From Mycolicibacterium nivoides (lineage in GTDB: Bacteria; Actinomycetota; Actinomycetes; Mycobacteriales; Mycobacteriaceae), in the NCBI RefSeq assembly GCF_003855255.1, contig NZ_CP034072.1, positions 620,001-684,000 on the forward strand: a DNA stretch of 64,000 nucleotides. The letters are read 5' to 3'. Shown piece after piece: positions 45,304 to 54,437 of the stretch; positions within the stretch are counted from its first letter, which is position 1, and each line of letters begins with the position of its first letter. The position numbers and the translations under genes were made by a program. The notes under the pieces were generated by a model. The model ran no database searches and had not been told where the DNA came from. It saw only the letters and a program-made list of their open reading frames with translations.

Positions 45304-45411
45304 CGGCCAGATCTCCTTCTGCTGACGCCGCGGTCAGCGCTGAAGGGGATCTTTGCACCGGCACACAACCGCTACCGCACAAACGGCCGAAGTGGCGGCC
45401 GCCCAACGGTT

Positions 45412-47700
45412 TCAGCGTGTCCTGATCACCGGTGGCTCGTGCGCCCGTACCGGGGGCAGCGTGCGGGCGAACTTCTCGACCTGCACCAGGACGTGCGCGC
45501 CGGTGCAGCCGCGGGCCAGCGAAGAGGTCCCGACGTCCTCGGTCAGCACGTTGGGATTGCCGTGGATGCACATCGAATCGGGGTCGGCCGGATCGGCCGG
45601 GTCGAACCAGGCCCCGGTCGACAGTTGCACCACGGCCGGGCGAAGCCGGTCGTCGATCACCACTCCGGCCAGGCACGCCCCGCGGTCGTTGAACACCCGC
45701 ACCACGTCGCCATCGGCGAGCCCGCGGTCCGCCGCGTCATCCGGGTGGATCCGGATCGGTTCACGGCCTTGAACTTTCGATGACTGGCTGGTGGCGCCGC
45801 CGTCGAGTTGACTGTGCAGGCGGGTCGCGGGCTGATTGGCCAGCAGGTGCAGCGGATATGCCTGGGCGCGCCGCCCGCCGAGCCACTCCGTCGGTTCGTA
45901 CCAGCGGGGGTGGCCTGCGCAGTCGTCGTAGCCGAACCCGTCGATCTCGGCGGAGAAGATCTCGATTCGGCCGCTCGGTGTGGCCAGCCGCCGCCCGACC
46001 GGGTCGGCGCGGAAATCGGCGAGCAGCGTCAGCCCCGGTTCGGTGGGGAGGCGCAAGTGTCCGGCGGCCCAGAATTCGTCGAATCCGGGTACCTCGAAAT
46101 CCAGCCCGGCAGACCACTTTTCATACATGTGGGCCAGCCACTCGCGCGCTGTGCGGCCCTCGGTGAACCGCGGGCCGAAGCCGAGCCGCTCGGCCAGGGC
46201 GGAGAACGTGGTGTAGTCATCGCGGGAGTCGGCATACGGTTGCGCCAGCGCGGGCATGGCCACGAGCAGCGGGTCGTTGCGTGATCCCGAGTAGTCCTCG
46301 CGTTCATAGGCGGTGGTCGAGGGCACCACGATGTCGGCGTGCTTGGCCATCGCGGTCCAGTACGGGTCGTGCACCACGATGGTGTCGACGCGGGACAGGG
46401 CCCGGCGCAATCTCGGGATGTTCTGGTGATGGTGGAACGGATTGCCGCCGGCCCAGTACACGCACTTGATGTCGGGGTAGGTCAGTTGCATACCGTTGTA
46501 GTCGAACGGCTGACCTGGGTGCAGCAGCATGTCGGTGACCGCCGCGACCGGGATGAACGTCCGCACCGGGTTGGGCCCTTGCGGCAGGGCGGGCAGGCCG
46601 CAGCGTAGCGGCGGCAGCCCCGGCTCGTTCATCGAGCCATAGCCGTGCCCGAAACCTCCTCCGGGGAGCCCGATCTGGCCGAGCATCGCGGCCAGGGTCA
46701 GTCCCATCCACGGAGCCTGTTCGCCGTGCCGGACCCGCTGCAGCGACCAGCTGACGGTGACCAGGGTGCGCGAGGCGGCCATCCGCCGAGCCAGTGCGGT
46801 CAGTTCCTCGGCGGGCAGCCCGCTGATCGCCGACGCCCACTCCGGGCTCTTGGCAATGCCGTCGTCGCGGCCCAGCAGGTACCGTTCGAACCGCTGGTAT
46901 CCGGCGCAGTGTGTGTCGAGGAAATCGAGATCGGCCAGGCCTTCTGTGGCCAGAACGTGGGCCAGCGCGAGCATCACCGCCACGTCGGTGCCGGGGACCG
47001 GGGCCAGCCAGTGGCAGTCGCCGTCCACGTCGTCGCGCAACGGGCTCAACGACACGATCTGCCCGCCGCGGTCACGCAACCGGTGCAGCGCGTCGCGGGC
47101 CGGATGTGCCGTGGTGCCACCGTGATTGATGCCGGTGTTCTTCAGTGCGACACCGCCGAAGCACACCAGCAGCTCGGTGTTCTCGGAGATGACGTCCCAG
47201 TCGGTGGAGCGTTTGAACAGGTCGTCGTGGGTCCCGACCACCCGTGGCATGATTACCCCGGTCGCGCCCAGGCTGTAGGAATGCCGGGAAAACGTATAGC
47301 CGCCAAGCATTTTCAGAAAGCGGTGCACCTGGCTCTGGGCGTGGTGGAAGCGTCCGGCGCTGGCCCAGCCGTAGGAGCCGCCGTAGATCGCCTCGTTGCC
47401 GTAGGTGTCGACGACCCGTCGTAGCTCGCCGGCCAGCAATTCGGTGAGCTCGTCCCAGGACACCGCGACGTACTCATCGGCGCCCCGCTCTGCGCTGGGG
47501 CCGGGGCCGTCGTCCAGCCAGCCTCGGCGCACCGCGGGTCCGGTGACCCGGGAGCGGTGCCGGATCGAGCCGGCCAGGTTGCCCAGCAATGGCGAGGGGT
47601 CGGCGTCACCGGCCAGCGGGGTGACGGCGCTGATGTCGCCGTCGGCGAGGTCGGCGGTGAAGGCACCCCAGTGCGCGAGGCTCGCGGGGGACTGGGGCAT
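45412..47700 (-). CDS. Molybdopterin oxidoreductase, BisC/TorA-like
   Basis: A 762-residue molybdoenzyme of the DMSO reductase family. It lacks the N-terminal Fe-S cysteine motif, as BisC, TorA and DorA do. The sequence IYGGSYGWASAGRFHHAQSQ contains the Ser expected to ligand Mo. INHGGTTAHPARDALHRLRD and WAGGNPFHHHQNIPRLRR bind the two guanine-dinucleotide pterins, and NVLTEDVGTSSLARGCTGA ends the C-terminal domain. There is no twin-arginine signal, so it is cytosolic, like BisC. Reduction of biotin or methionine sulfoxide is the likeliest function. It is divergent from the acyl-CoA dehydrogenase. Confidence 0.87.
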   Translation of the reverse strand: MPQSPASLAHWGAFTADLADGDISAVTPLAGDADPSPLLGNLAGSIRHRSRVTGPAVRRGWLDDGPGPSAERGADEYVAVSWDELTELLAGELRRVVDTYGNEAIYGGSYGWASAGRFHHAQSQVHRFLKMLGGYTFSRHSYSLGATGVIMPRVVGTHDDLFKRSTDWDVISENTELLVCFGGVALKNTGINHGGTTAHPARDALHRLRDRGGQIVSLSPLRDDVDGDCHWLAPVPGTDVAVMLALAHVLATEGLADLDFLDTHCAGYQRFERYLLGRDDGIAKSPEWASAISGLPAEELTALARRMAASRTLVTVSWSLQRVRHGEQAPWMGLTLAAMLGQIGLPGGGFGHGYGSMNEPGLPPLRCGLPALPQGPNPVRTFIPVAAVTDMLLHPGQPFDYNGMQLTYPDIKCVYWAGGNPFHHHQNIPRLRRALSRVDTIVVHDPYWTAMAKHADIVVPSTTAYEREDYSGSRNDPLLVAMPALAQPYADSRDDYTTFSALAERLGFGPRFTEGRTAREWLAHMYEKWSAGLDFEVPGFDEFWAAGHLRLPTEPGLTLLADFRADPVGRRLATPSGRIEIFSAEIDGFGYDDCAGHPRWYEPTEWLGGRRAQAYPLHLLANQPATRLHSQLDGGATSQSSKVQGREPIRIHPDDAADRGLADGDVVRVFNDRGACLAGVVIDDRLRPAVVQLSTGAWFDPADPADPDSMCIHGNPNVLTEDVGTSSLARGCTGAHVLVQVEKFARTLPPVRAHEPPVIRTR

Positions 47701-47739
47701 GTCCCGAGTTTACGGGCGGTAGTCACCCACCCCGGGCTG

Positions 47740-47757
47740 ACCAACCACCCGGTTGGT
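47740..47757. promoter_or_regulatory. Palindromic operator candidate upstream of fadE20
   Basis: accaacc-N4-ggttggt is a perfect 7-bp inverted repeat in the 100 bases between the divergent BisC-like and acyl-CoA dehydrogenase genes, followed at once by tataggttgg. Its size fits a TetR-type repressor of fatty-acid catabolism. No such regulator is encoded in the window. Confidence 0.5.
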
Positions 47758-47800
47758 ATAGGTTGGCCCCAAATCCGTAACCAGTACCGGAGGTCACACC

Positions 47801-48961
47801 ATGAGCAGTGTTGTGAAGTACGACCGCACGTTGTTCGAGCCCGAGCACGACTTGTTCCGCGAGTCGTACCGGGCGTTTCTGGACAAGCATGTCGCGCCGT
47901 TCCACGACCAGTGGGAAAAAGACAAGATCGTCGACCGCGGCGTCTGGCTCGAGGCGGGGAAGCAGGGCTTTCTCGGGATGGCGGTGCCCGAGGAGTACGG
48001 CGGCGGCGGCAACGACGATTTCCGGTACAACACGATCGTCTGTGAGGAGACCGTCGCCGGCCGCTACAGCGGCATCGGCTTCAGCCTGCACAACGACGTT
48101 GTCGCGCCCTACCTGTTGCGGCTGGCGACCGAGGAGCAGAAGCAGCGCTGGCTGCCCAAGTTCTGCACGGGCGAATTGATCACGGCGATCGCAATGACCG
48201 AACCCGGTACCGGCAGCGACCTGCAGGGCATCAAGACCCGGGCGGTCCGCGACGGCGACCACTACGTCCTCAACGGGTCGAAGACCTTCATCACCAACGG
48301 CATCAACGCCGATCTGGTGATCGTCGTCGCTCAGACCGACCCCGAGAAGGGGGCCTTGGGCTTCTCCCTGGTCGTGGTGGAGCGCGGCATGGAGGGCTTC
48401 GAGCGGGGCCGGCACCTGGACAAGATCGGCCTGGACGCCCAGGACACCGCCGAACTGTCGTTCACCGATGTCAAGGTGCCTGTCGAGAACCTGCTCGGCG
48501 AGGAAGGCCAGGGCTTCGTCTACCTGATGCAGAACCTGCCGCAGGAACGCATCTCGATCGCCATCATGGCCGCAGCGGCGATGGAGGCGGTGCTGGAGCA
48601 GACGGTGCAGTACACCAAGGAGCGCAAGGCATTCGGCAAGCCCATCGGCAGTTTTCAGAACAGCCGATTCCTGTTGGCCGAGCTGGCGACCGAGGCCACC
48701 GTGGTGCGGATGATGGTCGACGAGTTCATCCGGCTGCACCTCGACGAGAAGCTGACCGTGGAGCAGGCCGCGATGGCCAAGTGGTACTCCACCGAGAAGC
48801 AGGTCGAGCTCATCGACCGCTGCCTGCAGATGCACGGCGGCTACGGCTACATGCGGGAGTACCCGGTCGCGCGGGCCTACCTGGATGCCCGGGTGCAGAC
48901 CATTTACGGCGGCACCACCGAGATCATGAAGGAGATCATCGGACGCAGTCTGGGTGTCTGA
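47801..48961 (+). CDS. fadE20: Acyl-CoA dehydrogenase (FadE20-like)
   Basis: A 386-residue flavoenzyme of fatty-acyl-CoA oxidation. AMTEPGTGSDLQGIKT is the FAD/substrate segment, QNLPQERISIAIMAAAAMEA precedes the helical C-terminal domain, and MHGGYGYMREYPVARAYLDA then RVQTIYGGTTEIMKEI ends it. In that last region (IYGGTTEIM) the Glu is the expected catalytic base. It matches the position of Rv2724c after hflX, with two accessory genes inserted. A strong hairpin follows the stop. Confidence 0.93.
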   Translation: MSSVVKYDRTLFEPEHDLFRESYRAFLDKHVAPFHDQWEKDKIVDRGVWLEAGKQGFLGMAVPEEYGGGGNDDFRYNTIVCEETVAGRYSGIGFSLHNDVVAPYLLRLATEEQKQRWLPKFCTGELITAIAMTEPGTGSDLQGIKTRAVRDGDHYVLNGSKTFITNGINADLVIVVAQTDPEKGALGFSLVVVERGMEGFERGRHLDKIGLDAQDTAELSFTDVKVPVENLLGEEGQGFVYLMQNLPQERISIAIMAAAAMEAVLEQTVQYTKERKAFGKPIGSFQNSRFLLAELATEATVVRMMVDEFIRLHLDEKLTVEQAAMAKWYSTEKQVELIDRCLQMHGGYGYMREYPVARAYLDARVQTIYGGTTEIMKEIIGRSLGV

Positions 48962-48993
48962 CGCACCGGAATCACCCGGCGTGGCGCCCCGAG

Positions 48994-49037
48994 AAGCCCA
49001 AATCTGGGGCGTCAGACCCAGATATTGGGGCTTTTTT
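48994..49037 (+). terminator. Intrinsic terminator after fadE20
   Basis: About 14 paired bases with two bulges (left arm 48994-49008, right arm 49017-49033, 8-base loop) are followed by a run of six T. This is the clearest rho-independent terminator in the window. Confidence 0.8.
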
Positions 49038-49140
49038 GGTCATGATCGGCCGCGTTAGTTGGTTATCGTCACCTGCTGAAGCAAAGTTGTCGGGGCGGGA
49101 CATTTCTGAGAAAACTTTGCCGAACGAGCGGGGAGAGCGC

Positions 49141-51516
49141 ATGACTAGGCCTGGAGCGAGGCTGAGCGCGGCCGTGTGGCGGTTGGCGGTCGGCATGCTC
49201 GCACTCGTGGTCGCTGGCTTGATGGTGCCGGCGGTGGCTTCGGCCACCCCGGAGTCGGACGCCGACGCCGCCGTCACCGCCGCCTGGGAGGCCAGCGGCG
49301 GCGACGGTGGCCCACTGGGACCGCGTCAGGGCGGCGTGTACGCAGCGGGTTCGGGCTTCGCGCAGAACTTCGCCGGGGGCAAGATGTTCTTCACCCCGGC
49401 GACCGGCGCTCACTTCATGCAGGGTGCGATTCTGGAGAAGTACGAGTCGTTGGGTGGCCCGGCCGAAGGCGACCTGGGATTCCCCACCATCGACGAAGGC
49501 GCCGGGCGTGCTCCCGACAGCCGCAACTCGACGTTGAGCGCGCCTGACAATCCCGTCATCTTCTGGACCCCGTCCACCGGTGCCCGGGTGGTCCGGGGCG
49601 CCATCAACGCCGCATGGGACAAACTCGGCGGTTCTGCCGGTGTACTGGGCGTCCCGGCCGAAGATGAGTCGTTCGACGGCGACGTGAGCTCTCAGAAGTT
49701 CACCGGCGGCGAGATCTCCTGGAACCGCAAGACCAAGGCGTTCACGACCGTGCCGCCGGAGCTAGCCGATCAGCTCGCCGGCCTGGACATACCGTCGGAT
49801 CCCGCCGCGGCGATCGCCGCGGCGCGGCGTGCGGCAGGCGGGGCGATGGGCCCGCTGGGAGCCAAGGACGGCGACCAGTATCCGATCAGTGACGGTGGGT
49901 TCGGCCAGAACTACGCCGGCGGCAAGATCTTCTACACCCCGGCCACCGGGGCCAACGCCATCACCGGCCAGCTGCTGGAGAAGTACGAGAGCGTCGGCGG
50001 TCCCGAGGGCGATCTGGGCTTCCCGACCGCCAGCGAGTCCGAGGGCGGGCTGGGCCCGAACAGCCGGATCAGCACCTTCGCCGCCGCCGACAACCCCGTC
50101 ATCTTCTGGACTCCCGATTACGGCGCGGTGATCGTCCGCGGCGCCATGAAGGCGGCCTGGGACAAGCTCGGCGGGGCGAAGGGCGCACTGGGCGCCCCGA
50201 TGGCCGACCAGACCGAAGACGGCACCGTCATCAGCCAGCGGTTCAGCGGTGGAGCGATCTCCTGGGACCGCGACGCCAACACGTTCACCACCGAGCCCTC
50301 GAAACTCGCCTCCGAGCTGAGCGGGCTGGAGGTTCCGGGTGTGGGACAGCCGCACGCCACCGGTCCGCAGCCTTCCGGCCCGGACACCAAGAAGCCGTTC
50401 TCCTGGCATTGGAGCTGGTGGTGGCTGATCGCGGTGGTCCCGGTTCTGCTGCTCGCAGGGCTGATCGTTGGTGCGGCGCTGTGGCACCGCCGCCGGGCCG
50501 GTGACGATGACGACTTCGACCACGATCCGTTCGACGACGACTACGACGGCGGTCCCGGCGAACCGCGCTATGACGAGGGCGGGTACGACGACGCGCGCTA
50601 CGAATCGCGTGGGTACGACGACGAGTTCGGTGACGAGCGCGGGGCGCGGGAGGCGGGTTACGCGCCGAGTTCCGTCTACGGTGCCGGTGAGGCCACGACG
50701 GCGCGATTCGCCGGGCCGGGCGAGGAATCGGCGGGGGGCGCGGCGGCGTCCCCGTACGACGGTCCCACCGACATCGCGATGCCGGTCAGTCAATGGGCCG
50801 CTCCGCACGGATCGCCCGGCGGCTATGGAGCGCCGGGCGAGGAGGACGAGCCACCCGAGGATTCCTCGCAGCTGGCCGGCCCGGAGCCCCAACAGCGTTA
50901 CGACAGGTACGAAGACGACGGCTACCAGGACGACGACGACTTCGATGATGACGACGACTTCGAAGAAGATGACTTCGAGGACGACGATTTCGACGAGGAC
51001 GAGGATCCCGACGCGCCCATAGATGCCGACTTCGAGGAAGTCGCCGAAGGTGATGACACCGAAGGTGAGATCGAAGCGGAACTCGCGGACGAGGACCTGA
51101 CGGATACCCGGGCGCTCGCGAGCCCGGCCGGCGGGGTGCGTGAAGCGGCGGGTTTCGCGGCGGCGGGCTTGGCCGTGCCGAGCGATCAGGACAACGTCGA
51201 CACCGCTCCGACCCGGGTCATCACCGAGGCCGAGGCCTACAGCAGCAGCCAGGCCTACAGCAGTGAGGCCTATAGCAGCGAGGCCCACAGTGGGCGCCAT
51301 GCGGCCATCGAACTCGATGAGATCCCCAGCGCCACGGCCATTCACCTACCGCTGGACGACCCGAACCGCGCACCGGAGGGCTACCCGATCAAGGCCGACA
51401 CGAAGTCCGGTCGGTACTGGGCGCCCGACAGCAGCGAGTACGACGACGCGACGGCCGAGATCTGGTTCGCCAGTGAGGAATTCGCTCGCACAAACGGATT
51501 TGTGCGAGCCGACTGA
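49141..51516 (+). CDS. LGFP-repeat envelope protein with acidic domain and C-terminal sunset-type domain
   Basis: A 791-residue protein matching the Rv2721c position. A signal peptide ends near ASATPESDADAA. Six or more LGFP repeats follow in two blocks separated by about 30 residues (for example GDLGFPTIDEG, GVLGVPAEDE, GDLGFPTASES); LGFP repeats are associated with mycolate-bearing cell walls. A membrane helix lies near residues 418-442 (WWWLIAVVPVLLLAGLIVG). The cytosolic part is extremely acidic (runs of D and E around 590-640), then has a repeated YSSEAYSSEAHS. The end, EGYPIKADTKSGRYWAPDSS, then AEIWFASEEFARTNGF, resembles the sunset domain. The long upstream frame is not used. Confidence 0.87.
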   Translation: MTRPGARLSAAVWRLAVGMLALVVAGLMVPAVASATPESDADAAVTAAWEASGGDGGPLGPRQGGVYAAGSGFAQNFAGGKMFFTPATGAHFMQGAILEKYESLGGPAEGDLGFPTIDEGAGRAPDSRNSTLSAPDNPVIFWTPSTGARVVRGAINAAWDKLGGSAGVLGVPAEDESFDGDVSSQKFTGGEISWNRKTKAFTTVPPELADQLAGLDIPSDPAAAIAAARRAAGGAMGPLGAKDGDQYPISDGGFGQNYAGGKIFYTPATGANAITGQLLEKYESVGGPEGDLGFPTASESEGGLGPNSRISTFAAADNPVIFWTPDYGAVIVRGAMKAAWDKLGGAKGALGAPMADQTEDGTVISQRFSGGAISWDRDANTFTTEPSKLASELSGLEVPGVGQPHATGPQPSGPDTKKPFSWHWSWWWLIAVVPVLLLAGLIVGAALWHRRRAGDDDDFDHDPFDDDYDGGPGEPRYDEGGYDDARYESRGYDDEFGDERGAREAGYAPSSVYGAGEATTARFAGPGEESAGGAAASPYDGPTDIAMPVSQWAAPHGSPGGYGAPGEEDEPPEDSSQLAGPEPQQRYDRYEDDGYQDDDDFDDDDDFEEDDFEDDDFDEDEDPDAPIDADFEEVAEGDDTEGEIEAELADEDLTDTRALASPAGGVREAAGFAAAGLAVPSDQDNVDTAPTRVITEAEAYSSSQAYSSEAYSSEAHSGRHAAIELDEIPSATAIHLPLDDPNRAPEGYPIKADTKSGRYWAPDSSEYDDATAEIWFASEEFARTNGFVRAD
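51484..51509. terminator. Hairpin overlapping the 3' end of the LGFP gene
   Basis: A perfect 11-bp inverted repeat with a 4-base loop lies in the last codons of the LGFP gene. It may act as part of the terminator between this gene and the convergent lexA. Confidence 0.5.
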
Positions 51517-51524
51517 AATCGAAA

Positions 51525-51554
51525 GGCCCGGCCACATCGAGGTGCGGCCGGGCC
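51525..51554. terminator. GC-rich hairpin between LGFP gene and lexA
   Basis: A perfect 9-bp GC stem (51525-51533 with 51546-51554) with a 12-base loop stands between the two convergent stops. A bidirectional terminator is likely. Confidence 0.7.
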
Positions 51555-51567
51555 CGATCTCGGCTGG

Positions 51568-52287
51568 TCAGATCTTGCGGATCACGGTGACGACCTTGCC
51601 GAGCACCGCGGCGTCGTTGCCCGGGATCGGGTCGTACGCCGGGTTGTGCGGCATGAGCCAGACCTGACCGCGCGTCCGCTTGAATGTCTTGACGGTGGCT
51701 TCGCCGTCGATCATGGCTGCCACGATGTCGCCGTTGTCGGCCACGCTCTGCTGGCGCACCACCACCCAGTCGCCGTCGCAGATCGCGGCGTCGACCATCG
51801 AGTCTCCGACGACCTTGAGCAGGAACAGCGAGCCTTCGCCGACCAGTTCGCGGGGCAGCGGGAAGACGTCTTCGACGGCCTGCTCGGCCAGGATGGGACC
51901 ACCCGCGGCGATGCGCCCCAGCACCGGCACGAAGGTCGGTTCGGGTAACGCGTCGGAGCCGGCCACATCGGTGGACACCACTGCGGCCGCCGGATCGTCG
52001 GAGGCGCGCACGTCGACGGCACGCGGCCGGTTGGGGTCGCGCCGCAAGTAGCCCTTGCGTTCGAGGGTGCGCAACTGATGGGCGACCGATGAGGTCGAGG
52101 TCAAGCCGACCGCGTCGCCGATCTCGCGGATGCTGGGCGGGTAGCCGCGACTGGTCACCGACGCGCGGATCACGTCGAGGATGGTCCGTTGCCGGTCGGT
52201 GAGGCCGCCCTCGGCCCGGCGTGGGCCCGCGCTGTCCGATCCGGCCGGGCTGTCGATGCTGCCGTCCCTGCTGCGGTCGTCGCTCAT
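51568..52287 (-). CDS. lexA: SOS repressor LexA
   Basis: A 239-residue LexA. The N-terminal winged helix has [20 protein letters not shown] and [20 protein letters not shown]. The self-cleavage bond is Ala128-Gly129 in RIAAGGPI, and the catalytic pair is Ser163 ([10 protein letters not shown]) and Lys200 (ATVKTFKR). ATG at 52287 is the usual start. SOS boxes in the 254-base space to the divergent chiZ allow autoregulation. Confidence 0.97.
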   Translation of the reverse strand: MSDDRSRDGSIDSPAGSDSAGPRRAEGGLTDRQRTILDVIRASVTSRGYPPSIREIGDAVGLTSTSSVAHQLRTLERKGYLRRDPNRPRAVDVRASDDPAAAVVSTDVAGSDALPEPTFVPVLGRIAAGGPILAEQAVEDVFPLPRELVGEGSLFLLKVVGDSMVDAAICDGDWVVVRQQSVADNGDIVAAMIDGEATVKTFKRTRGQVWLMPHNPAYDPIPGNDAAVLGKVVTVIRKI

Positions 52288-52319
52288 GAGGCCGAATGTA
52301 GTCGCTGGTCGAACATTAA

Positions 52320-52335
52320 TCAAACATGTGTTCGA
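52320..52335. promoter_or_regulatory. LexA box upstream of lexA
   Basis: TCAAAC-ATGT-GTTCGA has one mismatch to the SOS consensus TCGAAC-N4-GTTCGA. It lies 33 bases from the lexA ATG. Confidence 0.85.
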
Positions 52336-52458
52336 CGCGTGTTGCGCGCGTGTCCGCTGGTGGGATGCGCGAGGGGCTCACGAGGGGCCTGGCGCGGGTC
52401 GTGCGCGGGCTTCGCGGCCCGAACTTGTCGGTGGTCCGTTCTATCGTTTGGCAACAGT

Positions 52459-52474
52459 TCGATCACATGTTCTA
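52459..52474. promoter_or_regulatory. Second LexA box in lexA/chiZ region
   Basis: TCGATC-ACAT-GTTCTA has one symmetrical mismatch in each half of the SOS consensus and lies about 70 bases before chiZ. Degenerate half-matches follow at 52479-52494 and 52501-52516 (TCGAAC-N4-GAGCGA), giving a cluster of possible weak sites. Confidence 0.6.
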
Positions 52475-52541
52475 TCCATCGAACACATGAGCGACTATGT
52501 TCGAACACAAGAGCGAACACGACCCACCGAAAGGCAGTCAG

Positions 52542-53039
52542 ATGGCGATCATCGATATCCCCGCCGATAGCCGTTCCAGCGCTGTTCGGGCCACGCAGAA
52601 GTCGCAGCCGCCCCGCGCCCGCGCCCAGTTCGGCGCCGCCGCGCCGCGGCCGGTACGCCGGGTCCAGCGGCCCGCGCCGTCCCGTCCCGACATCGGTGCG
52701 GTCCGATACCGCGGAACCGGCGTACTGATGTCGCGGGCGTCTCATCGCAGCCGGCCCATCACGCCGTTGACCACGGTCCTGTTGGCTCTCGTCGCCGCCG
52801 GCATCACCGTGTGGCTGGGGTTGGTGGCACAACTCGGCGGGGTCGTGGGCGCCGAGACTCCGACGCCGACCGAACTGGCCGTGGTCCAGGTGAAGTCGGG
52901 GGAGACGCTGCAGCAGGTGGCCCGGCGCGTCGCCCCGGATGCTCCGGTGGCCCGGGTCGTCGAGCAGATCCGCGATCTCAACCAGCTCGACTCGGTGGCG
53001 ATCGACGCAGGGCAGACGCTGCTCGCCCCGGTTGGCTGA
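52542..53039 (+). CDS. chiZ: LysM-domain cell-division regulator ChiZ
   Basis: A 165-residue membrane protein corresponding to Rv2719c. The cytosolic N-terminus of about 80 residues is Arg/Pro-rich and disordered. One membrane helix is at about 88-106 ([19 protein letters not shown]), then a periplasmic LysM domain reads [40 protein letters not shown]. It is the SOS-induced protein reported to slow division and act on peptidoglycan in M. tuberculosis. ATG at 52542 after GAAAGGCAG is preferred to an upstream in-frame start within the operator region. Confidence 0.9.
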   Translation: MAIIDIPADSRSSAVRATQKSQPPRARAQFGAAAPRPVRRVQRPAPSRPDIGAVRYRGTGVLMSRASHRSRPITPLTTVLLALVAAGITVWLGLVAQLGGVVGAETPTPTELAVVQVKSGETLQQVARRVAPDAPVARVVEQIRDLNQLDSVAIDAGQTLLAPVG

Positions 53040-53203
53040 GCAGTGCGATGTCCGCTGAATCGTCCTGGCTGCCAGCCACACTGGCCGGCGTCGGCTTGAG
53101 CACCTACACCCCACTGCACCCGGCGGTGAGTCTCCCGCGGGCAACGCGGGTACGCTCAAGGGCGCTCGAGCTAGTTGTCCGGCGGCATGACGAAGGAGCG
53201 GTA

Positions 53204-53659
53204 ATGCATTGTCCGTTCTGCCGTCACCCTGATTCGCGTGTGGTTGATTCCCGCGAGACCGACGAGGGACAGGCCATCCGGCGCCGGCGGTCCTGCCCTG
53301 AATGCGGACGCCGATTCACCACTGTTGAGACGGCCGTGCTGGCCGTGGTGAAGCGCAGCGGGGTGACCGAGCCGTTCAGCCGCGAGAAGGTCATCCGCGG
53401 GGTACGTCGGTCCTGTCAGGGCAGGCAGGTCGATGACGACGCCCTCAACGTACTTGCACAGAAGGTCGAGGACGCCGTCCGCGGACTGGGCACACCCGAG
53501 ATCCCCAGTCACGAGGTCGGCCTGGCGATACTCGGACCGCTTCGCGAACTCGACGAGGTCGCCTACTTGAGATTCGCCTCGGTGTACCGGTCATTTTCGT
53601 CAGCCGAAGACTTCGAGCGCGAGATCGAGGCCCTGCGGGCCCACCGCGCCGAGGCGTAA
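53204..53659 (+). CDS. nrdR: Transcriptional repressor NrdR
   Basis: A 151-residue NrdR that represses ribonucleotide reductase genes when dATP is high. The zinc ribbon is MHCPFC ... [14 protein letters not shown] and the ATP cone begins [20 protein letters not shown]. It ends with a Glu/Arg-rich helix ([15 protein letters not shown]). The ATG at 53204 gives the canonical MHCPFC start, after AAGGAG. It follows chiZ by 164 bases. Confidence 0.96.
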   Translation: MHCPFCRHPDSRVVDSRETDEGQAIRRRRSCPECGRRFTTVETAVLAVVKRSGVTEPFSREKVIRGVRRSCQGRQVDDDALNVLAQKVEDAVRGLGTPEIPSHEVGLAILGPLRELDEVAYLRFASVYRSFSSAEDFEREIEALRAHRAEA

Positions 53660-53682
53660 TCCGGCCCGGGTTCGGTCCCGGT

Positions 53683-54369
53683 TCAGTCCAGTCGGGAGGT
53701 GCCGTCGTTGACGACGCGGCCGGCCAGGCGAACCCAGCCCTCCGGACTCCAGCGGGTCTCGATCACCGAGCCCTTGCCCTGGATGATCGTCAGATCCCGG
53801 CTGAGATAGTCGGTCATCCGCACCGCCGCCGCGCCGGTGGCCTCATCTTCGGGGATCCCCAGGTGCGGGGCGAACGACCTCGATCGCAAGGTGCCGTTCG
53901 CCTCGTCGATCCAGGCCCACAGGTAGTTCTCGTCGGCATCGGTGAAATCGTCGGGATCGGCGGCGAGCAACTCGTCGACCGAGGCCAGGTCGTAGATGGC
54001 GAACTCCGGTGCCCACTCCGAGCGGGCGTTGACGACGGCGCGATCGTCGTCGTACTCCACCTGGAGGATTCCCGCGGGCACTCGCAGGGTGTGGACCGGC
54101 AGCCCTGTTTCGCGCAGCCACCACGAGGCACCGACCGTCGGGTGCCCTGCGAACGGCAGCTCGGCGACCGGGGTGAAGATGTGAGCACTGGCCGAGTTGC
54201 CGCCGGGCTGCGGCAGATCGATGAATATGGTTTCGCTGTAACCCAATTCGGCCGCGATCCGTTGCCGGTCGCCGGGGGCGACGGTGCTGTTGTCGACGAC
54301 GCCGAGCGGATTGCCGTACTTGCCGTCGGAGTCGGTGAACACGCGTAACACGGTGACGTCGATGGCCAT
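53683..54369 (-). CDS. PhzF-family isomerase-like protein
   Basis: A 228-residue PhzF-fold protein, shorter than typical members (about 280). The conserved Glu is in [11 protein letters not shown], and [16 protein letters not shown] and [16 protein letters not shown] are the two family signatures. Members are isomerases or epimerases on small acids; phenazine synthesis is not implied. It is convergent with nrdR with 23 bases between. Confidence 0.88.
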   Translation of the reverse strand: MAIDVTVLRVFTDSDGKYGNPLGVVDNSTVAPGDRQRIAAELGYSETIFIDLPQPGGNSASAHIFTPVAELPFAGHPTVGASWWLRETGLPVHTLRVPAGILQVEYDDDRAVVNARSEWAPEFAIYDLASVDELLAADPDDFTDADENYLWAWIDEANGTLRSRSFAPHLGIPEDEATGAAAVRMTDYLSRDLTIIQGKGSVIETRWSPEGWVRLAGRVVNDGTSRLD

Positions 54370-54437
54370 GGTCCGATGCTACGTCGCCGCCCACCCTCCC
54401 CGGGCGGACCGCGACGAGACCCCGTTCGGGTAGAAGG

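Noticed and set aside
49762..51345. 527-codon minus-strand frame opposite the LGFP gene
   Set aside because: Valine/arginine-rich shadow created by Asp/Glu codons on the other strand.
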